Shown: one piece after another, positions 6,704-15,307 of the stretch
How positions within the stretch are numbered: the first letter of the stretch is position 1
How the letters are laid out: each line of letters starts with the position of its first letter
Origin: Oscillospiraceae bacterium
Lineage (GTDB): Bacteria > Bacillota > Clostridia > Oscillospirales > Ruminococcaceae
Reading direction: 5' to 3'
Length of the DNA: 43,521 nt
Assembly (NCBI GenBank): GCA_009778065.1
Contig: WRKM01000025.1
Coordinates: 1 to 43,521, forward strand
Translations under genes and position numbers: made by a program
Notes under the pieces: model-generated
Told to the model about the DNA's origin: nothing
What the model saw: only the letters and a program-made list of their open reading frames with translations
Databases searched by the model: none

Positions 6704-8050
6704 CTACAAAAACATAGCCATATAAATCGGTAAATGGATAATACCGTCCTTAATCATAACATCCTTGTTGTAAAGGATATATGAATTAGAGAGTTTTGAG
6801 GAAAACTTCTTTTTGAATTTATCCAATGAAGAATGAGATTTATAATTGCCTGATTTGACTTCAATGGGGGCAATCTTTTTCTTTTCGGTAATGAGAAAAT
6901 CTATCTCCATGTGATTTTCACGGTGTTCTTTGTCACTGCGAGAATAAAAGTATAGCTTATGACCGTTCATTCTCAGCATCCCCGCGGCTATATTCTCCAT
7001 AATCATACCCTCGTTAATGCTGAGTTTATCAAAAAGAATCGCTTTATATAATTCGTTTTCAATGTATGGGCTGTCCATGAAAGCATGGGATATAAGAAGT
7101 CCTGTATCAGCCATATAGCATTTCTGAGTCGAATAATCCGCAGAGAGTGCAAGCCCGATATTCGGGTCGGTTGCGTTAAAACAGGTATTGACAACCATCG
7201 CTTCATTAAGCCAAACAAAAGAATCCTCGTAACTTCTGAAACGGGCTTGCTTTGAAATGGATGACAACTGATACTTTTTTTCTTTTTTTGAAAGCTGACC
7301 GGGAATCCCGTCAAATATTGCAAAGACTTTATCCTCATAACCGTTTGCAAACTTTGAAACATCGTCACGGTATAGTTTCAGAATCCGTCGTTTGACGGCA
7401 TCAACCGCTTCAAACTCTTTTGTTTTTACATATTCAAGTACCGCTTGCGGCATTCCGCCAACAAGGATATATTGCCGGAAATCGTTCATGATTTTTCTGT
7501 GGAGTGCTTGACCTAACGCAGTTTTTGAATCAAAGCATTGCTTAATTAACGGGACGGTCGTATCATCTCCCAATGCCCACAAAAATTCTTCAAAATCAAG
7601 CGAGAACATTTCTATGTGTTCCTCTTCGGAAGGGATAATAATATTCTGAACATTTTTTTTGAGCCTTATCAAAGAACCTGTCTCGATAAAGTCATATCTG
7701 CCATCGGCAACGAGATATTTTATAAGCTGTCGGGCACGAGGAAACTGCTGTACTTCGTCAAATACAATGACAGACTCTCTTTTATAGAGCGGTTTTGAAT
7801 AAAAAGCAGATAACTTTGCAAAGAACAGGTCAAGATTAGAACTGTCGTTTTCAAATAAACTCAAAATGTCCTTCGGCGCATTACCGAAATCAATAATGAT
7901 ATGACTTTTATATTCATTTTCTGCGAATTGTTCACATAGAAAGCTCTTTCCTACACGTCTTGCACCGTCGAGCATCAATGCAGTAGCACCGTTGCTTTTA
8001 TTCTTCCATGACAGAAGATTATCGTATATTTTTCTTTTTAGTGTAACCAC
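6704..8050 (-). CDS. AAA_14/DUF4143-type ATPase
   Basis: 448 residues, starting at a GTG eight bases after AGGGG. Walker A GARRVGKS (about 29-36), Walker B VIVFDEVQ (about 92-99) and a sensor-1-like ETGSLI are all present. The C-terminal half has LYRDDVSKFA, the DTGLL motif of the DUF4143 region, and a PD-(D/E)XK-like pair MEIDFL ... APIEVKSG (about 382-400). These P-loop proteins are widespread and poorly characterised, with proposed links to mobile DNA and defence. It is more distant from the other three copies in this window, which resemble each other more closely. Single gene, no obvious partner. Confidence 0.85.
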   Translation of the reverse strand: MVTLKRKIYDNLLSWKNKSNGATALMLDGARRVGKSFLCEQFAENEYKSHIIIDFGNAPKDILSLFENDSSNLDLFFAKLSAFYSKPLYKRESVIVFDEVQQFPRARQLIKYLVADGRYDFIETGSLIRLKKNVQNIIIPSEEEHIEMFSLDFEEFLWALGDDTTVPLIKQCFDSKTALGQALHRKIMNDFRQYILVGGMPQAVLEYVKTKEFEAVDAVKRRILKLYRDDVSKFANGYEDKVFAIFDGIPGQLSKKEKKYQLSSISKQARFRSYEDSFVWLNEAMVVNTCFNATDPNIGLALSADYSTQKCYMADTGLLISHAFMDSPYIENELYKAILFDKLSINEGMIMENIAAGMLRMNGHKLYFYSRSDKEHRENHMEIDFLITEKKKIAPIEVKSGNYKSHSSLDKFKKKFSSKLSNSYILYNKDVMIKDGIIHLPIYMAMFL

Positions 8051-8179
8051 TATCCCATCCCCTTTGGTTAATAATGTTCCTGTCTAATGGGTATTATAGC
8101 ACATCAATCACGAAATGTCAAGTATAAAAAGCCAAGTATTGCACGAAAAGACACTAATAAGATGATTATATGAAACATT

Positions 8180-9403
8180 TCATATCAACCACACGGGAAC
8201 AGTCCAGTTATTAAGGTCAATGGGATGGACTTTATTATACATACAAACTACTGCTCCTTCGCCTACGAGTTTGCCGGAGTTTTGCAGTACATCAAAGTTC
8301 TTAATGCTGTCCTTGCCGGGGTTTCCGGTTTTCTTAATCTCTATCGGATAAACCGTCCCGCTGTACTCTAAAACAAGGTCTATTTCTTTCCCGTCTGTAT
8401 CACGGTAATAGTAAACGGGCGGGCGAAGTTCTTTGATATAGTACGATTTCAGAATTTCGCTGACAACATAAGTTTCAAAGAACTTTCCGGACATAGCGGA
8501 AACTTCCAAAGTTTCAGGGGAGTCCCAACGTGTGAGATAAACCGCTAACCCTGTATCCATAAAATACATCTTCGGCGTCTTTATTGCTCTTTTCAATGTG
8601 TTGTTAAAATAAGGCTCAACCAACGCCACGATTCCACTTGACACTAATAATGACAGCCAATGCTTGGCGGTAGGCTCGCTGATACCAACATCTTTAGCAA
8701 GGTCGGCGTAGTTTACCATCTCGCTTGTCCGTGCGGCGCAAGCTGTCATAAACCTAAGAAAATCAAGCTCGTCCGCTACTTGTGTGAGGTCTCTGATGTC
8801 CCTTTGCAAATAAGTGTTGACATAGCCGGAATAGAATTCTTTTCTGTTAAAGTTCCCTAAATAAGCTTCCGGCATAGAGCCTCTGAAGATACGCTCGTAT
8901 ACATCGGTCAAACCTTGGGGCGTGCGTACTTTATTACGCTCGTCCATCACCGTATGGTCGCAGACGAAAGGTTCGCTCTCCACTCCCTCAATCTCACTAT
9001 GCGACAATCCATACATCTCTATGACAGCAAGCCGCCCTGCAAGGCTTTCGGATACATTCTTCATCAAATGAAACTTTTGTGAGCCTGTCAGCCAAAAATC
9101 ACCCTCGTTTTTGTGTTCGTCCACATACATCTTAATATACGGAAGAAGATTTGGAGCATACTGAATTTCGTCAATAATGACAGGCGGCTTGTGACGTGCC
9201 ATAAATATCACCGGTTCTCTCACTGCCATTTCTCTTTCCACGGGGTCGTCAAGAGTAATGTACTCTCTATAACGGCTTCCCTCTTCGGCTAAGTGTTTAA
9301 GCAGTGTAGTTTTTCCCACCTGTCTGGGACCGGTTACTATTAAAGCCCTGAACTGCTTGTCAGCGGTTAGTATTCTTTTTTCTAAAGCTCTTTTTATATA
9401 CAT
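8180..9403 (-). CDS. AAA_14/DUF4143-type ATPase
   Basis: 407 residues, preceded by GGAGGTG six bases before ATG. Motifs in order: Walker A GPRQVGKTT (25-33), Walker B PPVIIDEIQ, sensor 1 WLTGSQ, arginine-bearing NVSESLAGR, an HTH-like LAKDVGISEPTAKHWLSLLVSSGIV region, MDTGLAVYL, and the nuclease-like KEIDLVLE ... YPIEIKK pair. The sequence is intact and of normal family length. Its C-terminal half is the closest relative of the truncated copy at 5898. It may act as an NTP-dependent DNA-associated protein. The actual role is unknown. Confidence 0.88.
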   Translation of the reverse strand: MYIKRALEKRILTADKQFRALIVTGPRQVGKTTLLKHLAEEGSRYREYITLDDPVEREMAVREPVIFMARHKPPVIIDEIQYAPNLLPYIKMYVDEHKNEGDFWLTGSQKFHLMKNVSESLAGRLAVIEMYGLSHSEIEGVESEPFVCDHTVMDERNKVRTPQGLTDVYERIFRGSMPEAYLGNFNRKEFYSGYVNTYLQRDIRDLTQVADELDFLRFMTACAARTSEMVNYADLAKDVGISEPTAKHWLSLLVSSGIVALVEPYFNNTLKRAIKTPKMYFMDTGLAVYLTRWDSPETLEVSAMSGKFFETYVVSEILKSYYIKELRPPVYYYRDTDGKEIDLVLEYSGTVYPIEIKKTGNPGKDSIKNFDVLQNSGKLVGEGAVVCMYNKVHPIDLNNWTVPVWLI

Positions 9404-9491
9404 TCAAAGCACCTCCATTAAACCGTTAAATCTAAACTATAATTTTATTATAACCGAATAACATAAGGATGTCAACACTAATCCAAAAAAT

Positions 9492-9524
9492 AAACCGCCG
9501 AATTTCCTCGTAATTCAGCGGTTT
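9492..9524 (-). terminator. Terminator downstream of the TIR gene
   Basis: AAACCGC (9492-9498) pairs with GCGGTTT (9518-9524), extended by an inner AATT/AATT pairing. On the minus strand the stem is followed by ATTTTTT, so it ends the transcript coming from the TIR gene at 9559. Confidence 0.65.
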
Positions 9525-9558
9525 TTCTGTTCTATCAACTCATCAAAATTAAATTCCC

Positions 9559-10587
9559 TCACTCCTCCTCAAACCGATAAACAAAAATTAAATCACTATC
9601 GCTCATTTGTATACACAAATCTCCGTCCGCATCAAAGAAAATATAGGCGGACGTCATCGAGCCGTTTTCAAGAGTAAAAATAATTCTGTCGTTCGCGCCG
9701 ACTGAAAAATCGCCTGCACTCATCTCCCCTGCGGCAGAATCTACTAACCCACTGCTGTCATAAAACCCGCCGCGCGATTGCGAAAATGATAAAAAGCCTA
9801 TAAATTCATCAACCGAAATCCAGCTGTAGTCATCTGCCGAGTCATAAAAGCCTATTAATTCCCACATACCGTCAATGTCAGCGGCGGTTATCCCTACTAT
9901 ATCACTACTGCTTTGATTGTTATAATTCGGGTCACTTCTGCCGCCGCCAAAATTTGTAACAAATACAAAAACAACCAAAGCCAAAACCCCTGCCGCCCCG
10001 CCAATAATTAAAGGCAGGGTTTTCTTCTTTTTCACCGGGGCATGAATTACCTCCGACATCGGCTTACTTATTAAAAACTTATCGGTCAGCCTGTCAACAG
10101 CCGCATCAAAATACTCGTGACTGTTAGCGTTTACGCCGTTTTGAACACGGATTGCTTCTATATCTGCGGGTAGTTCGTCGGGAAATTCAAAATTTCGCAA
10201 CATCACGGGGACTATGTTTTTACCTTTACTCAGCGCGTGTGCTATTTCCATTCGCACCCAATCGCCCTCATTATTGCAACGCTCAAAGCTGTCTTTGGAG
10301 CATATGAGCAGAAAATCCGTGCAGTTGTCGATTATATCGAGAAGCCGCGTGTTGAAGCTTCCGGAATTTAGGTTTTCTATGTCAAGGAAAACTTTATAGC
10401 CTCTTTGGGACAGGCGGTCGTGCAGGAGTATTGCCATAGCTTCGCCGCCGTCCCGCCGATAAGACAGGAAGATGTCGTACTTTTCTCCGTTTTTCATAGG
10501 CAAATACTCCTTCTGCGCATGTCCGTTGTACAGGGTTTCAAAGGCTTCGCTGTCGCCTTTTCGCGCCGCTTCTACGGTTTTCTCCAT
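9559..10587 (-). CDS. Membrane-anchored TIR-domain protein with a grafted sigma-factor leader
   Basis: The TIR domain (about residues 37-170) has DIFLSYRRDGGEAM, GYKVFLDIENLNSG, DFLLICS and DWVRMEIAHAL, where the Glu sits at the usual NADase catalytic position. A basic stretch (KKKK), one membrane helix (LIIGGAAGVLALVVFVFVTN, about 193-212) and an outer domain of about 130 residues follow, so TIR should face the cytoplasm. The first 25 residues (VEAARKGDSEAFETLYN and so on) match the N-terminus of the sigma factor encoded upstream, including its leader. A second start, ATG at 10497 (MKNGEKYDIF), has its own AAGGAG ribosome binding site and may be the main one, giving 312 residues. TIR domains commonly cleave NAD+ in bacterial immunity; a role here is inference. 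Confidence 0.85.
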   Translation of the reverse strand: MEKTVEAARKGDSEAFETLYNGHAQKEYLPMKNGEKYDIFLSYRRDGGEAMAILLHDRLSQRGYKVFLDIENLNSGSFNTRLLDIIDNCTDFLLICSKDSFERCNNEGDWVRMEIAHALSKGKNIVPVMLRNFEFPDELPADIEAIRVQNGVNANSHEYFDAAVDRLTDKFLISKPMSEVIHAPVKKKKTLPLIIGGAAGVLALVVFVFVTNFGGGRSDPNYNNQSSSDIVGITAADIDGMWELIGFYDSADDYSWISVDEFIGFLSFSQSRGGFYDSSGLVDSAAGEMSAGDFSVGANDRIIFTLENGSMTSAYIFFDADGDLCIQMSDSDLIFVYRFEEE

Positions 10588-10659
10588 GTTTTGAAATATC
10601 TCCTTTTAAAGCCGCTAAGAGGCTTTTATGACTAATTTGTTGCCATGTACAGCAGGAAA

Positions 10660-12435
10660 TTAGTAACGTATCAAACATTCGGGCAAAGCCGCTTGAAGTG
10701 CGGCTATATCGCTTTCGTCTATTGGGTTCTTGCTTATATTTAAACTTTCTAAATTCACAAGAGCCGAAAATGGCGATACATCTGTAATTTCGGTTTCTGC
10801 CAAATGTAACTGTTTTAAATTCACGAGGTTTAAAAGCGGCGGTATAGATGCGTCGGTTATAGGATTGTTCGTTAAAGCTAAATATGTTAAGTTCACGAGT
10901 CCCGAAAGCGGCGATAGGTCGCTTATTTGATTAGTCATCAAAGCTAAATTTGTTAAATTCGTCAGCCCCGAAAGCGGCGAAATATCTGTAATGTGGTGGT
11001 TGTGTGCTACAGATAAGTTTTCTAAATTCACAAGCCCTTCGAGCGGTGATATGTCTTCTATTTGATTCATAAACAGATTTAACCTTGTTAAATTTACGAG
11101 TCCCGAAAGTGGCGATATGTCGTTAATTTGATTATTATACAAATCTAAATCGGTTAAATTCACAAGCCCCGAAAGCGGCGATATATCAACGATGTAATGA
11201 TTATAATGCAAATCTAAATGTGTTAAACCTTTCATTCCCGCGAGCGGCGATAAATCATCGATTTTATTATTGTTTAGATTTAGATTTCTTAAGTGTACGA
11301 GTTCCGAAAGCGGCGAAATATCGGTAATTAGGTTTTGTGATAAGTTTAAGTTCGTCACATCCTGCGGTATTTCCCCGCTTATTACCATTTCAGCAAGCAT
11401 TTCATCGGTTATTTGTTGTTCTTTTAAATCAATGTTTAAATAACCGACGTATTCGTTTGTCGCCGGTTCAGGGGGAGGCGTGACTTCCCTGTCCCCGCCG
11501 CCGGACAAGACGACCGCCGTGACAATACCGGTTGTTACAACAACCCCGGCTACACAGGCGGCAATGATTTTCCCGGCGCCCATTGCAGAAGTAGTTACAG
11601 CAGTCGCGGTTCCCGCCGTTGCGGTTTCGGTCACTACAGCAGTTCCGACTGTAGCGGCTTCGGTGACAGCAGCAGTTCCGACTGTAGCGGCTTCGGTGAC
11701 AGCAGCAGTTCCGGCTGTAGCGGCTTCTGCCGCTGTCGCCGCGCTTGCCGTGATGCTCAGACTTCCAACGATATTTGATAAAAGTGTCTGCGGTGCTTGT
11801 GTATTTTTCATGGCAAGCTTTAACACGGGTACAAGAAGAAACGGAAACGCAACCCATAACTTCAAGCCCTCGTCTTTTTCGAGCGCTTCCAACGCCTTAC
11901 GGATTTTGTCACGGGCAAGCGCAAGACGGTTTCGCACAGTGGTTTCCTGTATAGCCAACTGCGCCGCGATTTCCCTGACCGACATCCCCTCGTAGTAATA
12001 ATAATAGACGCAGATTTTCTGCGGTAGCGGTAAATTGTCGATGGTTTCGATTATAATCCGCACCGTTTCCTCGTCATCAAGCCTTGATTCGGGGAGCAGT
12101 TTTCGGTCGTTTTCCTCGATAAATTCCGTTTCCGCGACCTCCTCAAGCGTAACGGTGGTGAGCAGATTTGCCTTCTTGAGCGTATCGGTACAAAGGTTCA
12201 CAGTAATTCGGTTGAGCCATGCCGAAAACGCTTCGGGTTCTTTCAAGTCCCCGATATTCCGAAATGCCGCTAAAAACGCCTCTTGGGTAATATCCTCTGC
12301 ATCGGTTTTGCTTTTCATCAGCTTCAGTGCGAGGAAATAAACCGCCTGAGCGTGGTGGTTGTACAGGGCTTCAAAGGCTTCGCTGTCGCCTTTTCGTGCC
12401 GCTTCTACGATTTGGGTAAGGTTTTTGTTATCCAT
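10660..12435 (-). CDS. ECF-type sigma factor fused to a membrane helix and leucine-rich repeats
   Basis: 591 residues, start after AAGGAG. Sigma region 2 (about 8-75: KGDSEAFEALYNHHAQAVYF, KTDAEDITQEAFLAAFRN, FSAWLNRITVN) and region 4 (about 130-185: LPLPQKICVYYYYYEGMSVR, then an HTH) are intact. A hydrophobic stretch (VAFPFLLVPVLKLA, about 193-207), an Ala/Thr/Val-rich linker made of 11-residue repeats (about 230-285) and a strong membrane helix (IIAACVAGVVVTTGIVTAVVL) follow. The C-terminal 250 residues are about ten 22-residue internalin-type LRRs (SPLSGLVNLTxLxLxxNxI). With a single helix the LRRs would be outside the cell and the sigma part inside; with two, both inside. Either way the sigma factor is membrane-tied. 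Target genes and release mechanism are unknown. Confidence 0.88.
   Translation of the reverse strand: MDNKNLTQIVEAARKGDSEAFEALYNHHAQAVYFLALKLMKSKTDAEDITQEAFLAAFRNIGDLKEPEAFSAWLNRITVNLCTDTLKKANLLTTVTLEEVAETEFIEENDRKLLPESRLDDEETVRIIIETIDNLPLPQKICVYYYYYEGMSVREIAAQLAIQETTVRNRLALARDKIRKALEALEKDEGLKLWVAFPFLLVPVLKLAMKNTQAPQTLLSNIVGSLSITASAATAAEAATAGTAAVTEAATVGTAAVTEAATVGTAVVTETATAGTATAVTTSAMGAGKIIAACVAGVVVTTGIVTAVVLSGGGDREVTPPPEPATNEYVGYLNIDLKEQQITDEMLAEMVISGEIPQDVTNLNLSQNLITDISPLSELVHLRNLNLNNNKIDDLSPLAGMKGLTHLDLHYNHYIVDISPLSGLVNLTDLDLYNNQINDISPLSGLVNLTRLNLFMNQIEDISPLEGLVNLENLSVAHNHHITDISPLSGLTNLTNLALMTNQISDLSPLSGLVNLTYLALTNNPITDASIPPLLNLVNLKQLHLAETEITDVSPFSALVNLESLNISKNPIDESDIAALQAALPECLIRY
11600..11745. 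repeat. 33-bp tandem repeat in the sigma-LRR linker
   Basis: The unit TTCCGACTGTAGCGGCTTCG (first 20 bases) plus GTGACAGCAGCAG recurs in register, with diverged copies on both sides. It encodes A-A-T-V-G-T-A-A-V-T-E (11 residues) in the linker between the sigma domain and the membrane helix. Copy number could vary between strains by slippage. Confidence 0.75.
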
Positions 12436-12540
12436 AGTTTGAAATATCTCCTTTAAAAAAATAATCCTCTATTAATTAAGACTGCAAAAAAGGGAAAATA
12501 TCTAAAAAATTTTTAAATATTTTATTTTTTTACGATTTTT

Positions 12541-13503
12541 TTATTTCACCGCCGCAAAATGGTGGAAAGTCCGCGCTAATTCGCCGTCTTGGTCGGTGTA
12601 AATCTCAATGCTCTCAATCTCATACACGGAAAAGGCTTCGAGCTTGTAAGTACGAGTTATTTCATCGAGTTGAAATATACACTGCATATCCCATGTGTAG
12701 ATTAGCTCGGTTTCTTTCTGCGGAATAATAACAACTGCACTTTCGCCGGGGATAAGCGGGTTTGTGCTGATTATATTATCGCCCCAATCGCCTGTATCAG
12801 AGCGTTTCATGTAAATACTTTGGATAGAATCATCTGTGTTGTTGAAAATCATAATTTCCGCTGTTTCTTCTTTGGAAACATAGAAAGTATTAAAGACAAC
12901 GGCGATTATTACAATAACAACAAACGCAACGAAAATCGCCGTTACAGTCTTTGTTTTCCGCTTTTTCGGCTTGACGGAATCGGAAGGGCTTTGGCTGATA
13001 AGCTCCCTGAGCCGCTCCGACATTTCGGGGATACTCAAAAGTGGTACGGATTTCAAGAATTTTTCTGCTAATCTGTCAATCGCCGCATCAAAATACTCGT
13101 GGCTGTTAGCGTTTACGCCGTTTTGCACACGAATCGCTTCTATATCTGCGGGTAGTTCATCGGGAAATTCAAAATTTCGCAACATCACGGGGACTATATT
13201 TTTGCCCTTGTTCAGCGCATGTGCGATTTCCATTCGCACCCAGTCGTCCTCATTATTGCAACGCTCAAGGCTGTCTTTGGAGCATATGAGCAGAAAATCC
13301 GTGCAGTTGTCGATTATATCGAAAAGCCGCGTGTTGAAGCTTCCGGAATTTAGGTTTTCTATGTCGAGGAAAACTTTATAGCCTTTTTGGGTCAAGCGGT
13401 CGTGCAGTAGGATAGCCATAGCTTCGCCGCCGTCCCGCCGATAAGACAGGAAGATGTCGTACTTTTCGCCGTAGTTGACAACGGATTTTTCGGTATTGTT
13501 CAT
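12541..13503 (-). CDS. Membrane-anchored TIR-domain protein
   Basis: 320 residues. The TIR domain (about 11-145) is nearly identical to the one encoded at 9559-10587 (DIFLSYRRDGG, FLDIENLNSGSFNTRL, DWVRMEIAHAL with the catalytic-position Glu). The rest differs: a linker with PEMSERLRELI, a KPKKRKTK basic stop, one membrane helix (VTAIFVAFVVIVIIAVVFNT, about 185-205) and an outer beta-rich domain of about 110 residues (TAEIMIFNNTDDSIQSIYM, ESAVVIIPQ). The ribosome binding site is AGAGG. It has its own consensus promoter (13581-13609). The start reads MNNTEKSVVNYGEKYDIF, with no sigma-derived leader. It is probably a duplicate of the other TIR gene with a swapped sensor domain. Confidence 0.87.
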   Translation of the reverse strand: MNNTEKSVVNYGEKYDIFLSYRRDGGEAMAILLHDRLTQKGYKVFLDIENLNSGSFNTRLFDIIDNCTDFLLICSKDSLERCNNEDDWVRMEIAHALNKGKNIVPVMLRNFEFPDELPADIEAIRVQNGVNANSHEYFDAAIDRLAEKFLKSVPLLSIPEMSERLRELISQSPSDSVKPKKRKTKTVTAIFVAFVVIVIIAVVFNTFYVSKEETAEIMIFNNTDDSIQSIYMKRSDTGDWGDNIISTNPLIPGESAVVIIPQKETELIYTWDMQCIFQLDEITRTYKLEAFSVYEIESIEIYTDQDGELARTFHHFAAVK

Positions 13504-13580
13504 TAAAATTATCCTCTTTGAAACTAAGTTGTCCCCTTTTGCAAAATGGCAGGATTTGTCATTTTTTTACTTTTACAAGA

Positions 13581-13609
13581 ATTATAGCATATAAAAATTA
13601 CAATGTCAA
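13581..13609 (-). promoter_or_regulatory. Consensus sigma-A promoter for the TIR/sigma-LRR cluster
   Basis: TTGACA (13609-13604), 17 bases, TATAAT (13586-13581) on the minus strand, about 80 bp upstream of the TIR start. It may drive the three minus-strand genes together, although the 105-bp gap before 12435 leaves room for another promoter. Confidence 0.8.
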
Positions 13610-13672
13610 TTAAATATTAAACGTACACGGCGGCGACTAAAAAATATAAAAAATATAGTTTAAATAAAACCC

Positions 13673-13701
13673 TTGACATCTTTAAATTAGTCTGTTATAA
13701 T
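13673..13701 (+). promoter_or_regulatory. Consensus sigma-A promoter for the ATPase at 13740
   Basis: TTGACA (13673-13678), 17 bases, TATAAT (13696-13701), 38 bp upstream of the ATG. It is divergent from the TIR promoter across about 60 bp. Confidence 0.85.
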
Positions 13702-13739
13702 GGAATTAAACTCCAAATTATCGGAATAATGAGGTCGCC

Positions 13740-14960
13740 ATGTATTACTCAAGACACATCGAACCCGTCATAACCCGCATAGCAAAACGCAAACCCGTCA
13801 TCGTCCTAACGGGTGCAAGGCAGGTAGGGAAATCAACCATGCTCAAAGAAGTCTACAAGGACATTAATTATATATCTCTCAGCCGACCTCTCGTGCGTGA
13901 GAGCGCGAAAGAAAATCCGTCGATTTTCTTTGATATGAACAAGCCGCCCGTGATTGTAGACGAGATACAAAAGGCGGCGGAGCTTTTTGATTATATAAAA
14001 GACATTGTCGATGAGGATAAGACTAAAGGGCAGTTTTACCTCACAGGCTCGCAGAGTATGAAGCTTATGAAGAACGTCAGCGAGAGTCTTGCGGGGCGTG
14101 CAGGAGTAATAAAAATGCTCGGATTATCTTTACGTGAGCTTGAACAACGCGAATACAGAAAACCTTTTATGCCTGCTTTTTCACCTGCCGAAAAACCTGT
14201 GTCAAGCCTTAATTTTGAGCAGGTTGTTTCATACATTCACAAAGGCTTTTTCCCCGAATTGCATGAAACAGAAAGTAGCCTGCACGATTGGTCGGATTTT
14301 TACAGTTCTTATTTCCAGACCTATATTGAGAAAGACATAAAAGACGCATTAAATATTAAAGACGAATCGGCGTTTATAAAGTTTGTCAGAGCCTGTGCCT
14401 CTCTGACGGGCGAGATGCTGAATAAAAACACCCTCGCCGAAACCTGCGGAAAAGACAACAAGACAATCAGCGCGTGGCTGTCTGTCTTGGAATCAAGCGG
14501 ACTCATCTACCTCTTAGAGCCGTATTATAATAATTTTAACAAGCGATTAATTAAAGCCCCGAAGCTTTATTTTTTGGACACAGGGCTTGCGTGTTGGTTG
14601 CTTGGTTGGAATACACCCGAACAGTTATCAAACGGCGCGATGTGGGGGCATATCTTCGAGAGTTTTGTGTTTGCGGAAGTGCTTAAAAGCTATTATAACG
14701 ACGGTATTGTAAAGCCGCCGCTGTATTATTACCGTGACACCGACAAAAATGAAATCGACCTGCTTGTAGAAAACGGCGATGAGCTTTATCCCGTTGAAAT
14801 TAAAACAACGAGCGACCCAAACAAGTCTATGGTTAAAGCATTTCGCCTGATTAATAATATTCCGTCAAAAAAAGCCGGAATAGGCGCGGTTATCTGTCTC
14901 GCTAAGGAGGTGCTTCCGCTTACCGAGAATGTTTGGACTTTGCCGGCGCAAATGATTTGA
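13740..14960 (+). CDS. AAA_14/DUF4143-type ATPase
   Basis: 406 residues, GAGG five bases before ATG. Walker A GARQVGKST (25-33), Walker B PPVIVDEIQ, sensor 1 LTGSQ, NVSESLAGRAG, an HTH-like LAETCGKDNKTISAWLSVLE, LDTGLACWL, and the nuclease-like KNEIDLLVE ... YPVEIKTT pair. It is intact and the same length as the copy at 8180. It is the only one of the four on the plus strand and the only one with a clear promoter of its own. The convergent RelE-like toxin gene ends 14 bp after it. Confidence 0.88.
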   Translation: MYYSRHIEPVITRIAKRKPVIVLTGARQVGKSTMLKEVYKDINYISLSRPLVRESAKENPSIFFDMNKPPVIVDEIQKAAELFDYIKDIVDEDKTKGQFYLTGSQSMKLMKNVSESLAGRAGVIKMLGLSLRELEQREYRKPFMPAFSPAEKPVSSLNFEQVVSYIHKGFFPELHETESSLHDWSDFYSSYFQTYIEKDIKDALNIKDESAFIKFVRACASLTGEMLNKNTLAETCGKDNKTISAWLSVLESSGLIYLLEPYYNNFNKRLIKAPKLYFLDTGLACWLLGWNTPEQLSNGAMWGHIFESFVFAEVLKSYYNDGIVKPPLYYYRDTDKNEIDLLVENGDELYPVEIKTTSDPNKSMVKAFRLINNIPSKKAGIGAVICLAKEVLPLTENVWTLPAQMI

Positions 14961-14974
14961 TTATTTTTGAATAA

Positions 14975-15307
14975 TCAATCGTCTTCCGCAAGCTCTGCTA
15001 TTTTCTCATACAGTAAAGGATAATTACTCATGCCATGAATTACGCGGTAGATAAAAATATCGTGGTCAATTATACGATAAAAAGCTATGTAGGGTTTAAT
15101 TCCCAACATTCTGAAACCTAAAGTGTTCATTTTCTTATCCGGAACAAGACGCCCGCGCTTCGGAAAAGTAGTTAAGTCGTTGGCTTTTAATATAATTTTG
15201 TCGTGCATACGAAGCGCAGAAGCTTTGCTGTTTTGTGCTATAAATAAAACAATTTCTTCTAAATCGTCCAACGCTTCTTGAAGGAATTTTACATCATACA
15301 CTTCCAT
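14975..15307 (-). CDS. RelE/ParE-family toxin
   Basis: About 110 residues. It starts at ATG 15307, overlapping the end of the antitoxin gene; a TTG one codon upstream is also possible. The pattern FLQEALDDLEEIVLFIAQ, RMHDKIILKANDL, FPKRGR and GIKPYIAFYRIIDHDIFIYR-VIHG is typical of the ParE/RelE fold, with the basic residues of the R-G-R and Y-R-I / V-I-H-G positions. RelE relatives cleave mRNA on ribosomes and ParE relatives block gyrase; the sequence does not decide which. It is made together with its upstream antitoxin. Confidence 0.85.
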   Translation of the reverse strand: MEVYDVKFLQEALDDLEEIVLFIAQNSKASALRMHDKIILKANDLTTFPKRGRLVPDKKMNTLGFRMLGIKPYIAFYRIIDHDIFIYRVIHGMSNYPLLYEKIAELAEDD

